64,000 nt of DNA from contig JAJEKV010000075.1 of NCBI GenBank assembly GCA_021234155.1, positions 4,354,230 to 4,418,229 on the forward strand, in the 5' to 3' direction. Below, piece after piece: positions 38,160-49,507 of this stretch (the stretch's first letter is position 1; each line of letters begins with the position of its first letter). This DNA is from Isoetes taiwanensis. Its lineage: Eukaryota > Streptophyta > Lycopodiopsida > Isoetales > Isoetaceae. Below the pieces are notes generated by a model. That model did no database searches. It was not told the origin of the DNA and was given only the letters and a program-made list of their open reading frames with translations. Position numbers and translations under genes: made by a program.

Positions 38160-39040
38160 TGACATATTTAATAAAATTTGGACTTATTCAAATCTAATAA
38201 ATGTACTTCAAGGATGCCATGATAATATTATATGTATTTTTAGCTCTTATTGATTTTAATAATTTAAAAATATGATACTTGCTAAAATTTAAAGTTGCTT
38301 TCTAAACTAATTCTCGGTTTCATTTTAGAATTAAATTTTCATCTAAAATAACATTGTATAATTAAAATACTATTCTTTTCAAAATATTTAAAGAAAATTT
38401 TAGATTGAAATTAATTAAATGATTATGTTTATATTTAATAAAAATTGAATAGTTTATTATTGATTAAATGCAATATATTTTATTTCATCAATAATAAATT
38501 ATTCAATAGTTATTATTAAAACAATAAATTTATATCATTTAATTAATTTCAACCTAAAACTTTTCTTAAAGTTTTTAAAAGTGTAAAAGTTTGTAAATTG
38601 TTAAAATCTAATAATAGTTTTAAGTCAATCACTTATGAAACCATCAGATTTCATTTAATTATCATGATTATTAAATTTGAATCTGTTAAATCACTACAAA
38701 TTGAAATTGTTATATTTTTGAAATGTCCAATTCTAAATAGATTCAAATGAAAAAATTAGTTTAAAAATCAATTTATTCTTTGATAACCATTATAATTTTA
38801 ATTGAAAGATAAACTTATATAATTAAAACTTATAAAAATTATAACAATAAAGCAGAATAAAAAAATACATTTATAATGGCGTTCTTGAAGTGCTATATAT
38901 TAAATTTGAATAAGTCCAAATATAATTAAAACTTATAAAAATTATAAAAATAAAGAAGAATAAAAAAATACATTTATAATGGCGTCCTTGAAGTGCTATC
39001 TATTAAATCTGAATAAGTCCAAATTTTCTTGAATATGTCA
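38160..39040. mobile_element. TIR element, copy 2 (881 bp, non-coding)
   Basis: Same element as 24630-25345. The left end starts TGACATATTTAATAAAATTT and the right end is its inverse, ending TTGAATATGTCA at 39040. It is longer than copy 1 largely because of a 103-bp tandem duplication at 38819-38921 and 38922-39024 next to the right TIR. The right edge abuts the copia NKWIY motif; the left edge is not copia. Confidence 0.85.
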
Positions 39041-39788
39041 TATATCCATTTATTGCCAACAATATTCTTATTATTTGGTACATCTACAATATCAAATGTC
39101 CCTGCTCTTTCAAAATAATCCATCTCATCTTTCATAGCATTTATCAAATTAGCTGAATCTTTTGCATTCATAGCCTCATGAAATGTGCTGGGCATATTAA
39201 TTTCCATGGCCATTAAAGCTTCTAGATCATGAGAAGGGTTAGGATCTATACCTTTTAGTTTTAAACTTTTGGCCTGGGCTATTCTTCCAAATTTAGCAGC
39301 CTCTTTCTCTAAGATTTTTCCAACCCCTTCTTGAAGTATTTGGGCTTGAATACAGTATGTTTTGGATGTCTACTACAAAACCATATTCATATTAAACCTT
39401 TCAAGCATGTCTCTTAATAGTAGCGTAAACAAAAGGGTCTTGTTGCATAATGGATTAAGCAATCTTGATACGTGCAAAACAATTCTACAAGTTTGAACAC
39501 CTCACACTCTTCGAACACAAGTAATTGACATCAACATTAATATAGAAAAAGCAATTCAACTTGTAGAAAAAAACTCGACAATTTCCAACGAATCAAACAC
39601 TGCCCTACAATTAAAATATCACGTATTATTTGACTTTTACCTTTGTTTTCATCGGACTCTTCATAACATGTACTACCATTAGACTTCACATATGCAACCT
39701 CCTTGTCTGTTCCTTTGTCTGCACAGAACATACAACTGATATGCTTTGGAATGGGGATCATACCCTATTAAGTGTGTAATATATAATC
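39041..39788 (-). pseudogene. Ty1/copia linker and start of RT
   Basis: Minus-strand frames read YDPHSKAYQLYV just left of the MULE-like element, which is the post-integrase GY(S/D)-SKAYR-type motif. Then come decayed linker sequence, a DPNPSHDLEALMAMEI segment and the start of reverse transcriptase with STFHEAMN, AMKDEMDYFE, FDIVDVP and NIVGNKWIY. The reading stops at NKWIY at the edge of the TIR element. Confidence 0.82.
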
Positions 39789-40298
39789 AAGGGGGGTGCA
39801 CCTAGAGTACACGTATTGATTCAAGTGAGTGCACGGTTAGGGTTTTTTTATCGCCTTGGTCGTAGGTATACGGTCAAGAGCTCATACGGGCGGGAATGAG
39901 AGATTCCGTAGATGATCGATTTGGGGAGTTGATCCATCTGATGGAAGGCGCCTCGTATCCTTATATTTCCACCTTCATTTTTACCTTTCTAGCAGATTCA
40001 TCTCAGCACTGTCCATTCCAGCTATTCCAGGTATTGCACAGGTATTACCCTATTCTAGGAATTCCAAGTATTCCAGGAACCCTAGACCTATGTCCTCACA
40101 AAAGGTACAAAGTCCGAAAGGGATTATATAATTTGGCACAACCAATCGTAAATCTATGGATAGGGGCTATAATGTACGTTAGTTCGAAAACCCATATGGT
40201 ATGGGTTTTTCTACTCCAAAAAGCTGTATACGGGGGTTTTTCTGTGACCCCTCGAACGCACATGCCATCTGTCCATATATAGAGGTGCACCTCCCGGG
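39789..40298. mobile_element. MULE-like non-autonomous element, 9-bp TSD
   Basis: A 510-bp insertion with the perfect 9-bp duplication TATATAATC at 39780-39788 and 40299-40307. Short terminal inverted repeats contain GGGRGGTGCACCT at the left and its inverse near the right end. A 9-bp target duplication is characteristic of Mutator-like elements. It splits copia integrase sequence (LDNKSW on the right, YDPHSKAYQ on the left). It encodes no transposase. Confidence 0.75.
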
Positions 40299-40307
40299 TA
40301 TATAATC

Positions 40308-40573
40308 CATGACTTGTTATCAAGATTCCCCCTTTGTTCATCTAGAATTTGAGCATAGGCTAAGCTGCCAAAGACCCTTAATTGATCAAACACAGGTGGC
40401 TTAATAGACCAGAGCATATCTGGAGTTTGATCATTAATATTAATTGATGGTAGTTTGTTTTGAATATAAATTGCAGTTCTTCCAGCCTCCTCCCAAATAT
40501 AATTAGGCAAACCTATATGCTTTAGCATTGCTCTCACAGCATGTAAGACAGTTCTATTTTTCCTTTCTGCTAT
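40308..40573 (-). pseudogene. Ty1/copia integrase, C-terminal part
   Basis: The minus strand encodes AERKNRTVLHAVRAMLKHIG, then LPNYIWEEAGRTAIYIQNKL, DQTPDMLW and VFGSLAYAQI. This is the stretch that follows the QQNG(V/I)AER motif of copia integrase. It begins exactly at the edge of the inserted element, whose other edge carries the preceding TPQQNG at 48.56 kb. Confidence 0.88.
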
Positions 40574-43500
40574 ATCATCGATCCGAGCCATCGGATCGCC
40601 ATTCTGGGAAAGGACGAGCCCCTATATTAGGCTAGTTCCATTCTCAGGCCGGTTATCGGCGTCTTCTCACAGCAGCATTTTCTTCGTGCTCGTAGCTTCC
40701 TTTGGCTCCATCCTCTTTTCTCCTCTTTGGAGATTTGCTTTCTCTCTTTTCCTTTTAGATTGCTCTTCCTCTTTTCTTCCCTTTTAGATTGCTCTTCTTC
40801 TTTCCTTCCTTTTTGGCTTGCTCTTTCTCATGGTTTCTTGCAAGCACTTTCTTTGTTTTTGCATGCTCTGGCGGAGGATTCAAAATATGGCGTGATCTCT
40901 TCTTTCTTGGCGCAATTTCTTAAGTGAATCTTGGCTGATTTTTTGCATGTCAATTGAAGATTGCATCGCGGATTATTTCTCCACGGGGCCACTCCACGGT
41001 TTTGCGGCGACCCGGTATCTTTCTTTGCGGTATTTTGTTGCATGCGGGCGGATTAAATTCGGCATCGGCAATTCATAGAGATTTGGGCAGCTCCCCGTGA
41101 TCCGGCGCTTTCATCTTGCTTTGCGGTTTCTATGCATTTCACAGCGTGATTCGGTCTTCCTTAGCACACTTGCCTTGTGCATGCTGGCTGATTTATGCAT
41201 GGCAATTGCTTGTGTAATGTTTCTCGTGATGCATCTCTCGGTTCGGGGTTGTTTTTGGGTGGAATACTTGATTGTTTTTGTCTTTTGCAATGCATTTCGG
41301 ATGGTTGGCGTGTTAGGGTGTAGGTTTATCATCTTATGGATGAGGGTTCGAGCCATGGTACTATCAATTCATTTTGGATTCTTCAATGTTTTTCTGGTAT
41401 ATCTCGGATGGATGCGCCGGGAGGGTTAGCGCACTTCTCCTCATTCTAGAATTCGAGTTCTATCTTGAGCTTGGGATTTTGATTTGATTCACCTTGCTGC
41501 CATCTTCGCTCTCTCCACTCTTCCACCCAATTGTCCTGCACATCACCATCTCCACTCTTTTGTCCACCTGGCCCACTTTGCTCATTTTCAGGCTCATCTA
41601 TAGCGACATCACGGCTTCTTCTTCTCGGGCGCGTTATAGCTGGTGCCAGAGAACTTTTTAGCAGGCATCTGTGGCAGTAAGTTCTTGAGCAGGTTCTTAT
41701 GCTCTCCTTCTTTATGCTCTCGGTATGTAGTGGTAGGGGCCATTCTGGCTATGTGCATCCGACCAAGATTTTGGAAGGTATGGGTTTTTCTTGAATTTGA
41801 TACATGCGATTAACTTTGGAGCAACAAAATTGCATCCGGGTCTATTGGTTGAGGTATATTGGTTTGTTGGTGATCGATTCAATTGGCAAGCCATGCGAAA
41901 CGGGCAAGCCATGCTCACTGTTCCTCTTACAGTGCTATATTAGTTATTTGTTGTTGCAGAAATCGGCCTTTTGCATGCACGATGGCGGATTATATGATTG
42001 GTCTTGCAGCTCAAGAATTTGCGATGCAGAGAGCTGGATTCGGCTGTGTTCACTAATTAGCGCATGCTCTCTGGTTTAGTTTCCTTCTTTTTCCCCATCC
42101 TATCCTCTGTCTTTGTCTTGATCCGGCATGTCCACGGCGGTTCCACCGCCATTTTGATTCGGGATCCATGCACATGTTCTCTTTTACGGTTTCATTTTCA
42201 GCCCCTCTTTGTCTTGCCTCTCTTTCGTTCTTCAAACGGACATTCTAGAAGCTGGAACCCATTGGTCCAGGCGGGACACCTGAGTTGTGCAGAGCCGCAT
42301 CTTGCGTGGACGTGGTCGCTGGAGCATTGGCAGGAGTATGGCTGCTGAATTGTTGCTGGTTCGCCCATTTTATAGCGGCTCGGTTGTGAGGAACAAGGTC
42401 GCAGACCTTTTCCGGTTCTTAACCGATCTCGAAGAGGCGGTTGTGCGCCATCACCTGGGTCCATGATTGCGCTCTCCTATTTCCAGCTTCCTCGTTCAAA
42501 CACTTTTTCCTTGGATTTCCTTGCTCCTGCTTACTTTTGCCGTTGACTACACCTAAGCCTAAGCCTAAGCCAAGCCTAAGCCTCGACTTCAGCCTAAGCC
42601 TAAGCCCTCGCCATTGTTTTTTTTCTGAATCCGATCCGAGCTTCCTTTCTCCATTCTCCTCTGTTAGGTTGGATTTCGGCCCAGGCTGGTGGGGCATGCT
42701 TGTGAACGGAGGTGAGATGCAACATTTAGCCTCGGCTTTTCTTGTTCTTCCTTTTCTTAATTTGTTCTCCGCTCTCCGCCCGGATGTCGAGGGAACGGTT
42801 GGATATGTAATTTTAGTTTACTTAGATCATGTATAGAATTTTCTTTTCTTCTTTCCACCATCAGGTTTGCAATTCCAAGTCCATTATTAGCTCTGTTGCA
42901 ATGTGGTTCTTCTACTCCATGCAGCTATCTAGCCTCTTTGCATTTGCAGGTCGTGGAGTCCAAGTGACGCTCTCATGTTTGCCTATATGCATTTTGTTTT
43001 TCCACATATCTTCATATTGTCTACATATACACCTGCATCCTACATTTACAGTGGGTTTTCTTGGATATTGCATCATGTTGTTGTGACTTGTTAATTGTAT
43101 AAAGGACATTTACTTATTTTTGCATTTTCTTTGGCAGGAGGTCGCTTGAGAACTGCATTTATTTCTCTAGGTGTTATATGGATGAGTTTTTATTTCTGAA
43201 GTTTTCAATAAGATGATACATTTGCCCACTTCCTATTGCCATTATTTACGGCAGTTCATATCAATGGATTTGGGGTTTAATTTTGGACGGGCTCATCTGG
43301 CTTGAATTGTGATCATGTATGCATTTGGCATTTTAGTCTTTTTTTTCATAATGACATGTTCTTCGCCTTGATCAATCGCCCAGTTTTCTTTGGACCAAAT
43401 TTCTTATATGCATGTCATCGCTATCAATTTTTGCATCTGGACTTATGCTTCGTTTTTCATTTGGTAGGTATTATCATCATTGGGGTTTGCTCCTTGGGTT

Positions 43501-46500
43501 TGGATATGAGGTATATTTGCTAATTATAAATTTGGTAGAAGGTTGGTGGTCTTCCAGGGTTGGGCGTTCTCGTTTCAAAATTCTCGGATCCTCAATGTAG
43601 ACAATTAGTTTGTTGAGCCATTTTTCTAGCGGAAGTTCCTTTGTGGCCTTTTAAAGTCTCCTTTTATTCGGTCCATAGGGGATGTTTTCCTTAGTCCAGG
43701 CTCTTGCCATGGGGGCTGAGTTTTTTGACGTGTTTGTTTTGGGCTTGGGGCGTACATTCTTTGTCGCATTTTATACAAGTTGAGTCCCCGGTGAGGTATC
43801 CATTCTAGGTTTGCTTCTTTCCACAATTTTATCGACTTACTTTAGGCTATTGTTTTCTATCCATATTTCCTGGCATTAATTCTTTTGAGTATGGTTATGG
43901 ATTGATAATTGGCATATTTTTCATGAGATGCTTTTTTACATGTGTATTTTATTTTGCAACATACAGGGATGAATATGGTTAATGACTTGCATTCATGTTA
44001 TACGGATGTTTTCAATTCTCTGAGGCCCTCAATTTATACTATTTGGGTTGTAATGGGGTTCTTGATTTGGTGGCGTATATCTTTTCATATGTTCCTTTTA
44101 CATTTTTCGTCTTAGTTGCCCACGTGGTTTCTTTTTATGTAGCATGATCTTATAAACTTTATGTTCTCTTTTGCCATTGTCTTTTTCCATTGGATCTTGA
44201 TGCTCTGCACTATTCAACGGTTGTTGTGTTATTCGGATTATTTTTCCTATTTATGTTCTGGCCTGTGTTTTGATTTCATCTTTTGGCCTATGTCGATCAT
44301 TTTTGTATTACGTTTTTACGTTGGGTAGTGTTTTTACATTTTCTCCGGTCTGTTGGGCTCTTTGTCTGGATGGTTATTTTCTTATTGATTTGTTCATTGG
44401 CTTACATTCTTCTTTTCTCAGATTTACGCTTGGGCTTAACGCATAACTTTGTTGTCTTTTTTTTGGGACTTCATTTTTTGGCTCGCTATCATTATGCATT
44501 GTGCTACCATTATACATCATATTTGCTATTCACCTCTTTGTCCTTTTGTGGCTAAATTTCTTATATGTATATTCTATATTTGGTTTGGTCCGATCTTGGG
44601 ATTTGAATATTTGGGGTTCGCGTTTAAGATTTTTTCTTCTTTTTGGCATGATCATCTGGGGAGCTCTAGTGTTTGTGGGTTCCTTTGTTCACTTTATTAA
44701 GCGACTTATTTGTTGTTTCCTGAAGTTGTATTTTACTGTTCTTGCACATAGGTGATATTGTTCGGTGTACCAATTTTATGGATTTGGGAGCTTCATTGTT
44801 TTCGTTAGCTCCACTTTGTCATGTTCGCAGTAGGCTTACTTTTTCGTGCATAGCTTTGTTCACTATATATGATATTACATAATCATTGTGTAAGTTTCGA
44901 GACGTTGCTTTATTAGACGTGGTGACTTTTCATGTTCTTTTAGCCCATAGTTTTTATCATTCTTCCTCGTTTCCTCCGTTTTTTGCTCAATACGCAGGGT
45001 ATACATGTTGAGGTTCGTACTCACGGTTGCTGGCGGTCCTCGTCCTCTCGCGCTCGCTACGTGGTGTGCGACTTTACTCAACATCTCCATGTTTTTCGTT
45101 CGATCTTTATGTCTATGCATTTTACATTCCTATCGTCGTTTTTTTCCTCTTTGCCTTATTATCTCGGTTACTTGTTATTACGCCTTCTTATTTATCGTTA
45201 TTGTTTATTCTTTTTGGGGATCCCTGATGAAGGGTTCCTTTGTTGACTTATCTCCCTCTAGATATTGGCCACAGGTTCAGAAGGAATAATAGCCACATTC
45301 ACGGACTTCGTCCGTAGCCACATTCTCGGACTTGATTCCGTAATCATATTCAAATCGATCCAACTATCCACGGACATCGTTAAGTGATCTGCATTCATAT
45401 CATATGTGCATTATGCGCGTGCGTGGTTTATTTTTTCATCGCCTTGTTGCCGCGTTCGTTGGCATCTTGCGGGCGCTTCCTTCGATTCATCATCGTGGCG
45501 GCGTCCTTTTCTTATCATTGTTTTTGTTCTCTAATGTCCTTCCCTTTTTCGGTCATTGGCGTCTGATCCATAGCGGGTGCTTTTCGACTCTTCTTCTTCA
45601 ACCGGCTTTTTTCTCCGGCTGCTTTCGCGGCTGCTGGTTCTCGTCGTCAGCAGCGGCTTCCCTCTCGCTTGAACGGACTCTTGGACCACGGTTCCCTTTC
45701 TCCCCACTGCCATTCCAAAGCGAGACCCACTTGCGGGTGCTCATACAATTTCTTTTAGCTTCGCTTGCCTTCCGTTTGCATGCCACTGCGCCATTATCCT
45801 TGGCACCTCCGGCAGCCCCTCTTTTTAAGCTCCTCTCCTTCCTCTCTCGTCCTTTATCCTATCCGATTGCTTGGAGGTGGTGGCGGGTGTATCTTCTTGC
45901 TTTTCGACTTAAATCCGTTCTAGTATGGTGCTCATTACGCTTTCGTCGCGGCGGGCCTCGGCGGCCCACTCGGGGGTTCCACATGATCTTCTTGCTCTCC
46001 GCGGTCGTGGCGGCTCCTCTTCTTCTCCTCCCGCTATGTGCTTTATGACCCAACTCCACACCGGCGGTTCTAGCTGTCTATTGAGGGTTTTTTTCACTTG
46101 TAGCGGATCTTTTTCTATTTGGTATGCTCATTATATATCTTTTATGTTTGCTATTTGGCTTTATCATCTTTGGCATATTTGCTATTTGGCTTTATCTAGA
46201 TAGGATGCATATTATGTTTGGCCTTTGCATTGAGATTTTTCGACATGGGTGTATATTGGATTATCTTTCATTTTTTTATGCTTCTCTTTATTTAAAGATA
46301 TGGGGTGTCCTACGTTGTTGTCCCACATGGGTTTATATTTGATCATTTTTTTCCTTTTTTATGCTTCTCTTTATCTAGGCATGGCGTGTATTACGTAGTT
46401 ATCACGCGAAGTCTGTTATATTGGGCACATTCTAATGGCCACTTTTAGTTTTCGTGTTCTTGATGTTCTTTTTATGGTTTTACATTGATGCTTTATCCTT

Positions 46501-47638
46501 CTCTAGATGTCGCGTTTTTTTTATGGACCGTTTTTTGTTGGGTGGTCTTTGTTTATTTCCAATCGTGATGGTGACATTCATGTCCGCTTATTATCTTTAG
46601 TGATGTTGTAAATACCATTGTCTAGCATTATTTTGCAATGCATATTTCTTTTTACATGATTGTTATCCACCCGTTGGGTGCCGCTTTTTCCACCATGGTG
46701 GTGATGCTATTTCCATCTGCGGGTGATGCTGTTCATTGTGCATTGTGCATGATGCTATCCTTATGCATCATTTGTCAGGGCATACATTTCTAGCTAACCG
46801 TTGAGCTCTTTGTTCCAAAGTGTATTGGGATATCATCGTGCATTGTGCTATTATTATTTATCATATTTGCTATTTCGCTATGATTAGATGTGCGGATATT
46901 GCGTTTTGCAATTTTGTGACATGAGTTTCTCTTGGACTATTTTTGTGGGTGGCGTTGTTTCTTTCCCCGATGGGGAGCGCGATTTGTATTTATCCTGGTT
47001 TTCTTCCACCCGCTGGGTGACGCTTTTTCTCCACCCTCCGGGTGATGCTATCTCTCTTTTTCATGTATTGTTGATTTCCTCATTACTAAGCGCTCACATC
47101 GATTTGAGTTGTTGTGCAGCTTTGCCGCCATGCCGTCATGCACATTCATTCGGCGTTCTTTTATATTTTACATTTCAACAGGCGTTCTTATTTTTCTATC
47201 ATGTCCCTTCCGATTGTCATTCGTTTTGGTTCCTTTATCATGTCCACTATTGTCTTTTGCTTCGTATTTCAGACCCTATATATGGCCCTAGCTTTATTTT
47301 TTAATCCGTCACTTTACCTAGTCTACAACCTCTTCCCCGTCATGATCTAGTAGTGCTCCTTCGATGTTTTTACTGCGGTATCTCCGGCTGGATGCGCGGG
47401 GGGGTTGGGGCACTTCTCCTCATTCTTGACTTGGGAGTTCTATCTTGCGCTTTGGATTTCGATTTGATTTTGATTCACCTTGCTGTGCCGTCTTCGCTCT
47501 CTCCACTCTTCCTTCCACACAAATGTCCTTTGCGACCCTACTCAACACCTGGAGGTTTCGCGGCGCCTGGGTTTATAGTTAAGGAAGTCCTTTGGTAGTC
47601 GGCGGTTTTGTGTCTCTCATGAGTCCTTTCCCGAGAAT
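40574..47638 (-). mobile_element. Helentron/Helitron2-like element, unit 1
   Basis: A 7.07-kb non-coding unit, oriented by analogy with its 5' end at 47638. Its right end is GAGTCCTTTCCCGAGAAT (47621-47638). Its left end has the subterminal inverse ATTCTGGGAAAGGAC (40601-40615), then GCC and a palindrome CGATCCGA-GCCA-TCGGATCG (40579-40598), and stops at 40574. Asymmetric inverted repeats plus a palindrome at one end, without target duplication, is the Helitron2/Helentron layout. No Rep, helicase or other domain could be found in any frame, so it would be non-autonomous. It contains a 0.2-kb internal direct repeat pair (41380-41625, 47355-47585) and mini-hairpins at 46667-47048. An LTR-type or LARD origin of the interior is an alternative. 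Confidence 0.6.
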
Positions 47639-48008
47639 ATCATCGATCCGAGCCATCGGATCGCCATTCCGGGAAAGGGCGAAACCCCTATATTAGGCTA
47701 GTTCCATTCTCGGGCCGGTTATCGGCGTCTTCTCCACAACAACATTTTCTTCGTGCTTTCGTAGCTTCCCCCCCACCCACCCCCTGGCATGGTGTCGCGT
47801 CTTTTCATTTGTATTAGTATTGGTCCTTGCTCTTTTTGTGGTTTTCACTTGTGGGTGTCGCTTTTTGCCTTGTTCTTTGTTTCCTTGGCATTTTCTGTGT
47901 TTTCTCTCGGCTGCGGCGATCTTTGTTTATTTCCACCTTGAGGGTGATGCATCTTTATATATCATGTTTTCCACCATTGGGTGATGCTTTTTCCACCTTG
48001 TCGGTGGC
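46667..48008. repeat. Dispersed CCACC...GGTGATGC mini-hairpins
   Basis: Small palindromes with the frame TTTCCACC-N-GGTGATGC recur at 46667-46680 (CACCCGTTGGGTG), 46690-46707, 47006-47023, 47031-47048, 47933-47950, 47971-47987 and 47993-48008. Arm lengths and sequences differ, yet pairing is kept: CACCC/GGGTG, CACC/GGTG and ACCNT..GGT forms. They occur in both tandem units. Confidence 0.75.
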
Positions 48009-48554
48009 TATCTTTTTTGTTCTGCTCTTTTTTTCGTCGATTTTTATGCCTTATCTCTTCCAAATTTCTTGATCGCGGATTCTTTTTTATGGCTAGGGCT
48101 TGTTTCTCCGACTCTTTTACGGGTGTTTTTGAGTTTTTGGTCTTACAGATTTCGCTATCTTCCACCGCTTTTTGGGGTCCTGCTGGTTTCCGTTAGATCA
48201 TCCCTCGTTGTTACATGGGGTTTTTCATGGTTGTTTGGGGTCGTGCTTTGGTTTGCCTTCAGCTTCGTCCGGTTTCTCGTTCTCTAGGCACCACATTCGA
48301 GGTTGGTGGCGACCATTTCTCATTAGGGTTTTCCTCGAAAACCCGAAAGGGCGGGGTTTTTTATCCCGATGAGAACTTGTCGCCATTGCCCTCTTATCAT
48401 GCCTTAGCACATTTTCTTTTTTTGGGGTAGTCCGATATTGTTCCTATGTTCGGCTACCCCTCTCTCTTCTTATACATTGTATACTGCTGCTGTGATGAAT
48501 GACAAGCCTATCTATCGGCCGGTTTTGTGTCTCTCGCGAGTCCTTTCCCAGAAT
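47639..48554 (-). mobile_element. Helentron/Helitron2-like element, unit 2
   Basis: A 916-bp unit joined head-to-tail to unit 1. The left end repeats the palindrome (47644-47663) and ATTCCGGGAAAGGG (47666-47679). About 125 bp of the left end and about 45 bp of the right end match unit 1. The right end GTCCTTTCCCAGAAT (48540-48554) abuts the copia integrase TPQQNG codons. Text at 48310-48370 resembles both the other large element and LINE 3' UTR sequence. No coding capacity. Confidence 0.6.
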
Positions 48555-49507
48555 GCCATTTTGTTGAGGCGTATGGCTCACAATTAGTTGCCTTTTTATT
48601 CCTTTTTCTTTACAAACGGCTTTAAACATTCTGAAAAGGTATTCGCCTCCTCTGTCAGACCTGATGCACTTCAACTTTTTTCCTGTTGCATTTTCTACTT
48701 CTGCTGCAAATCATTCTAAAGCGTCAATATTTGATCTTTTGTTTTCAAAAAAGATGTCTAGGTTCTTCTGCGAAAATCTTTAATGAACGTAATAAAATAC
48801 CTCTTTCCACTAAGGCTAATGAATAGGTCCATAGATGTCAGTATGAACAAGCTCCAAAATTTCTGTAGGTATTTTGTGCGATCTCGGTAGTGGCAGTCTT
48901 ATATATTTTTCTAACATACAACCAATGCAAGATTTTGATCTCTGTGTGTCCTTTTGAGCAGAAGCATTGATTCATCTATTTTTAATCATGAATTCAACAT
49001 TTTTGAAATTTGTATGGCACAATCTTTCGTTCACACTCTTATAAACGGACATATAAGAATATTCATGGTAGGAATACCATTATATTCATTCCAAAAAGAC
49101 TGCCAACCAGTTTTTCAATGAACTTGATCCCATTCAAACAAAACTCTCCAATCATGTTTCTCAAATACAACTTTGTATCCAAGATCTACAAGATGTGCTA
49201 CTGAAATTATATTTCTGACAAGGCTAGGGACACACAAATCATGCTTTAAATTTACTTTCTTCCCATTGAGATCAAACAACTCCAACATACCACCCTTTTG
49301 TATTTTCTTCATGGCTCCATCACCGAGTGACCAGTTCTTTCCTTGGAGTCCTTATGTCATACATCTTTTAGCTCCACTATCTAGAATAAAGAAATCATCA
49401 TTAATTTCTTTATTTCCACTACAAGCATTCTCAATAGACAAGTTATTAGAAAGTTTTAATTCTGCTTGATCATCTCACTCTTCAATTTCCTCAAGAACTT
49501 CTTCTGC
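48555..49507 (-). pseudogene. Ty1/copia protease to integrase core (5' part of relic)
   Basis: In minus-strand order: an acidic EEVLEEIEE tail of Gag, the aspartic protease site LDSGA near 49.39 kb, the GAG-pre-integrase segment LKHDLCVPSLVRNIISVAHL with GYKVVFEK (49115-49312), and the integrase core CIRSDRGGEYL with TPQQNG (48555-48674). Several stops and frameshifts are present. The 5' side is cut by a LINE at about 49508, so the Gag start and 5' LTR are not visible. Confidence 0.85.

Noticed and set aside
39896-40282. 128-codon plus-strand ORF
   Set aside because: It lies wholly inside the 510-bp MULE-like insertion and has no recognisable domain.
46667-48008. CRISPR-like array
   Set aside because: The repeats are short, variable palindromes at irregular spacing in a plant element, with no unique equal-length spacers or cas genes.
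44283-48430. Hydrophobic, membrane-like frames in the tandem units
   Set aside because: Same composition effect; no conservation between the two units at protein level.
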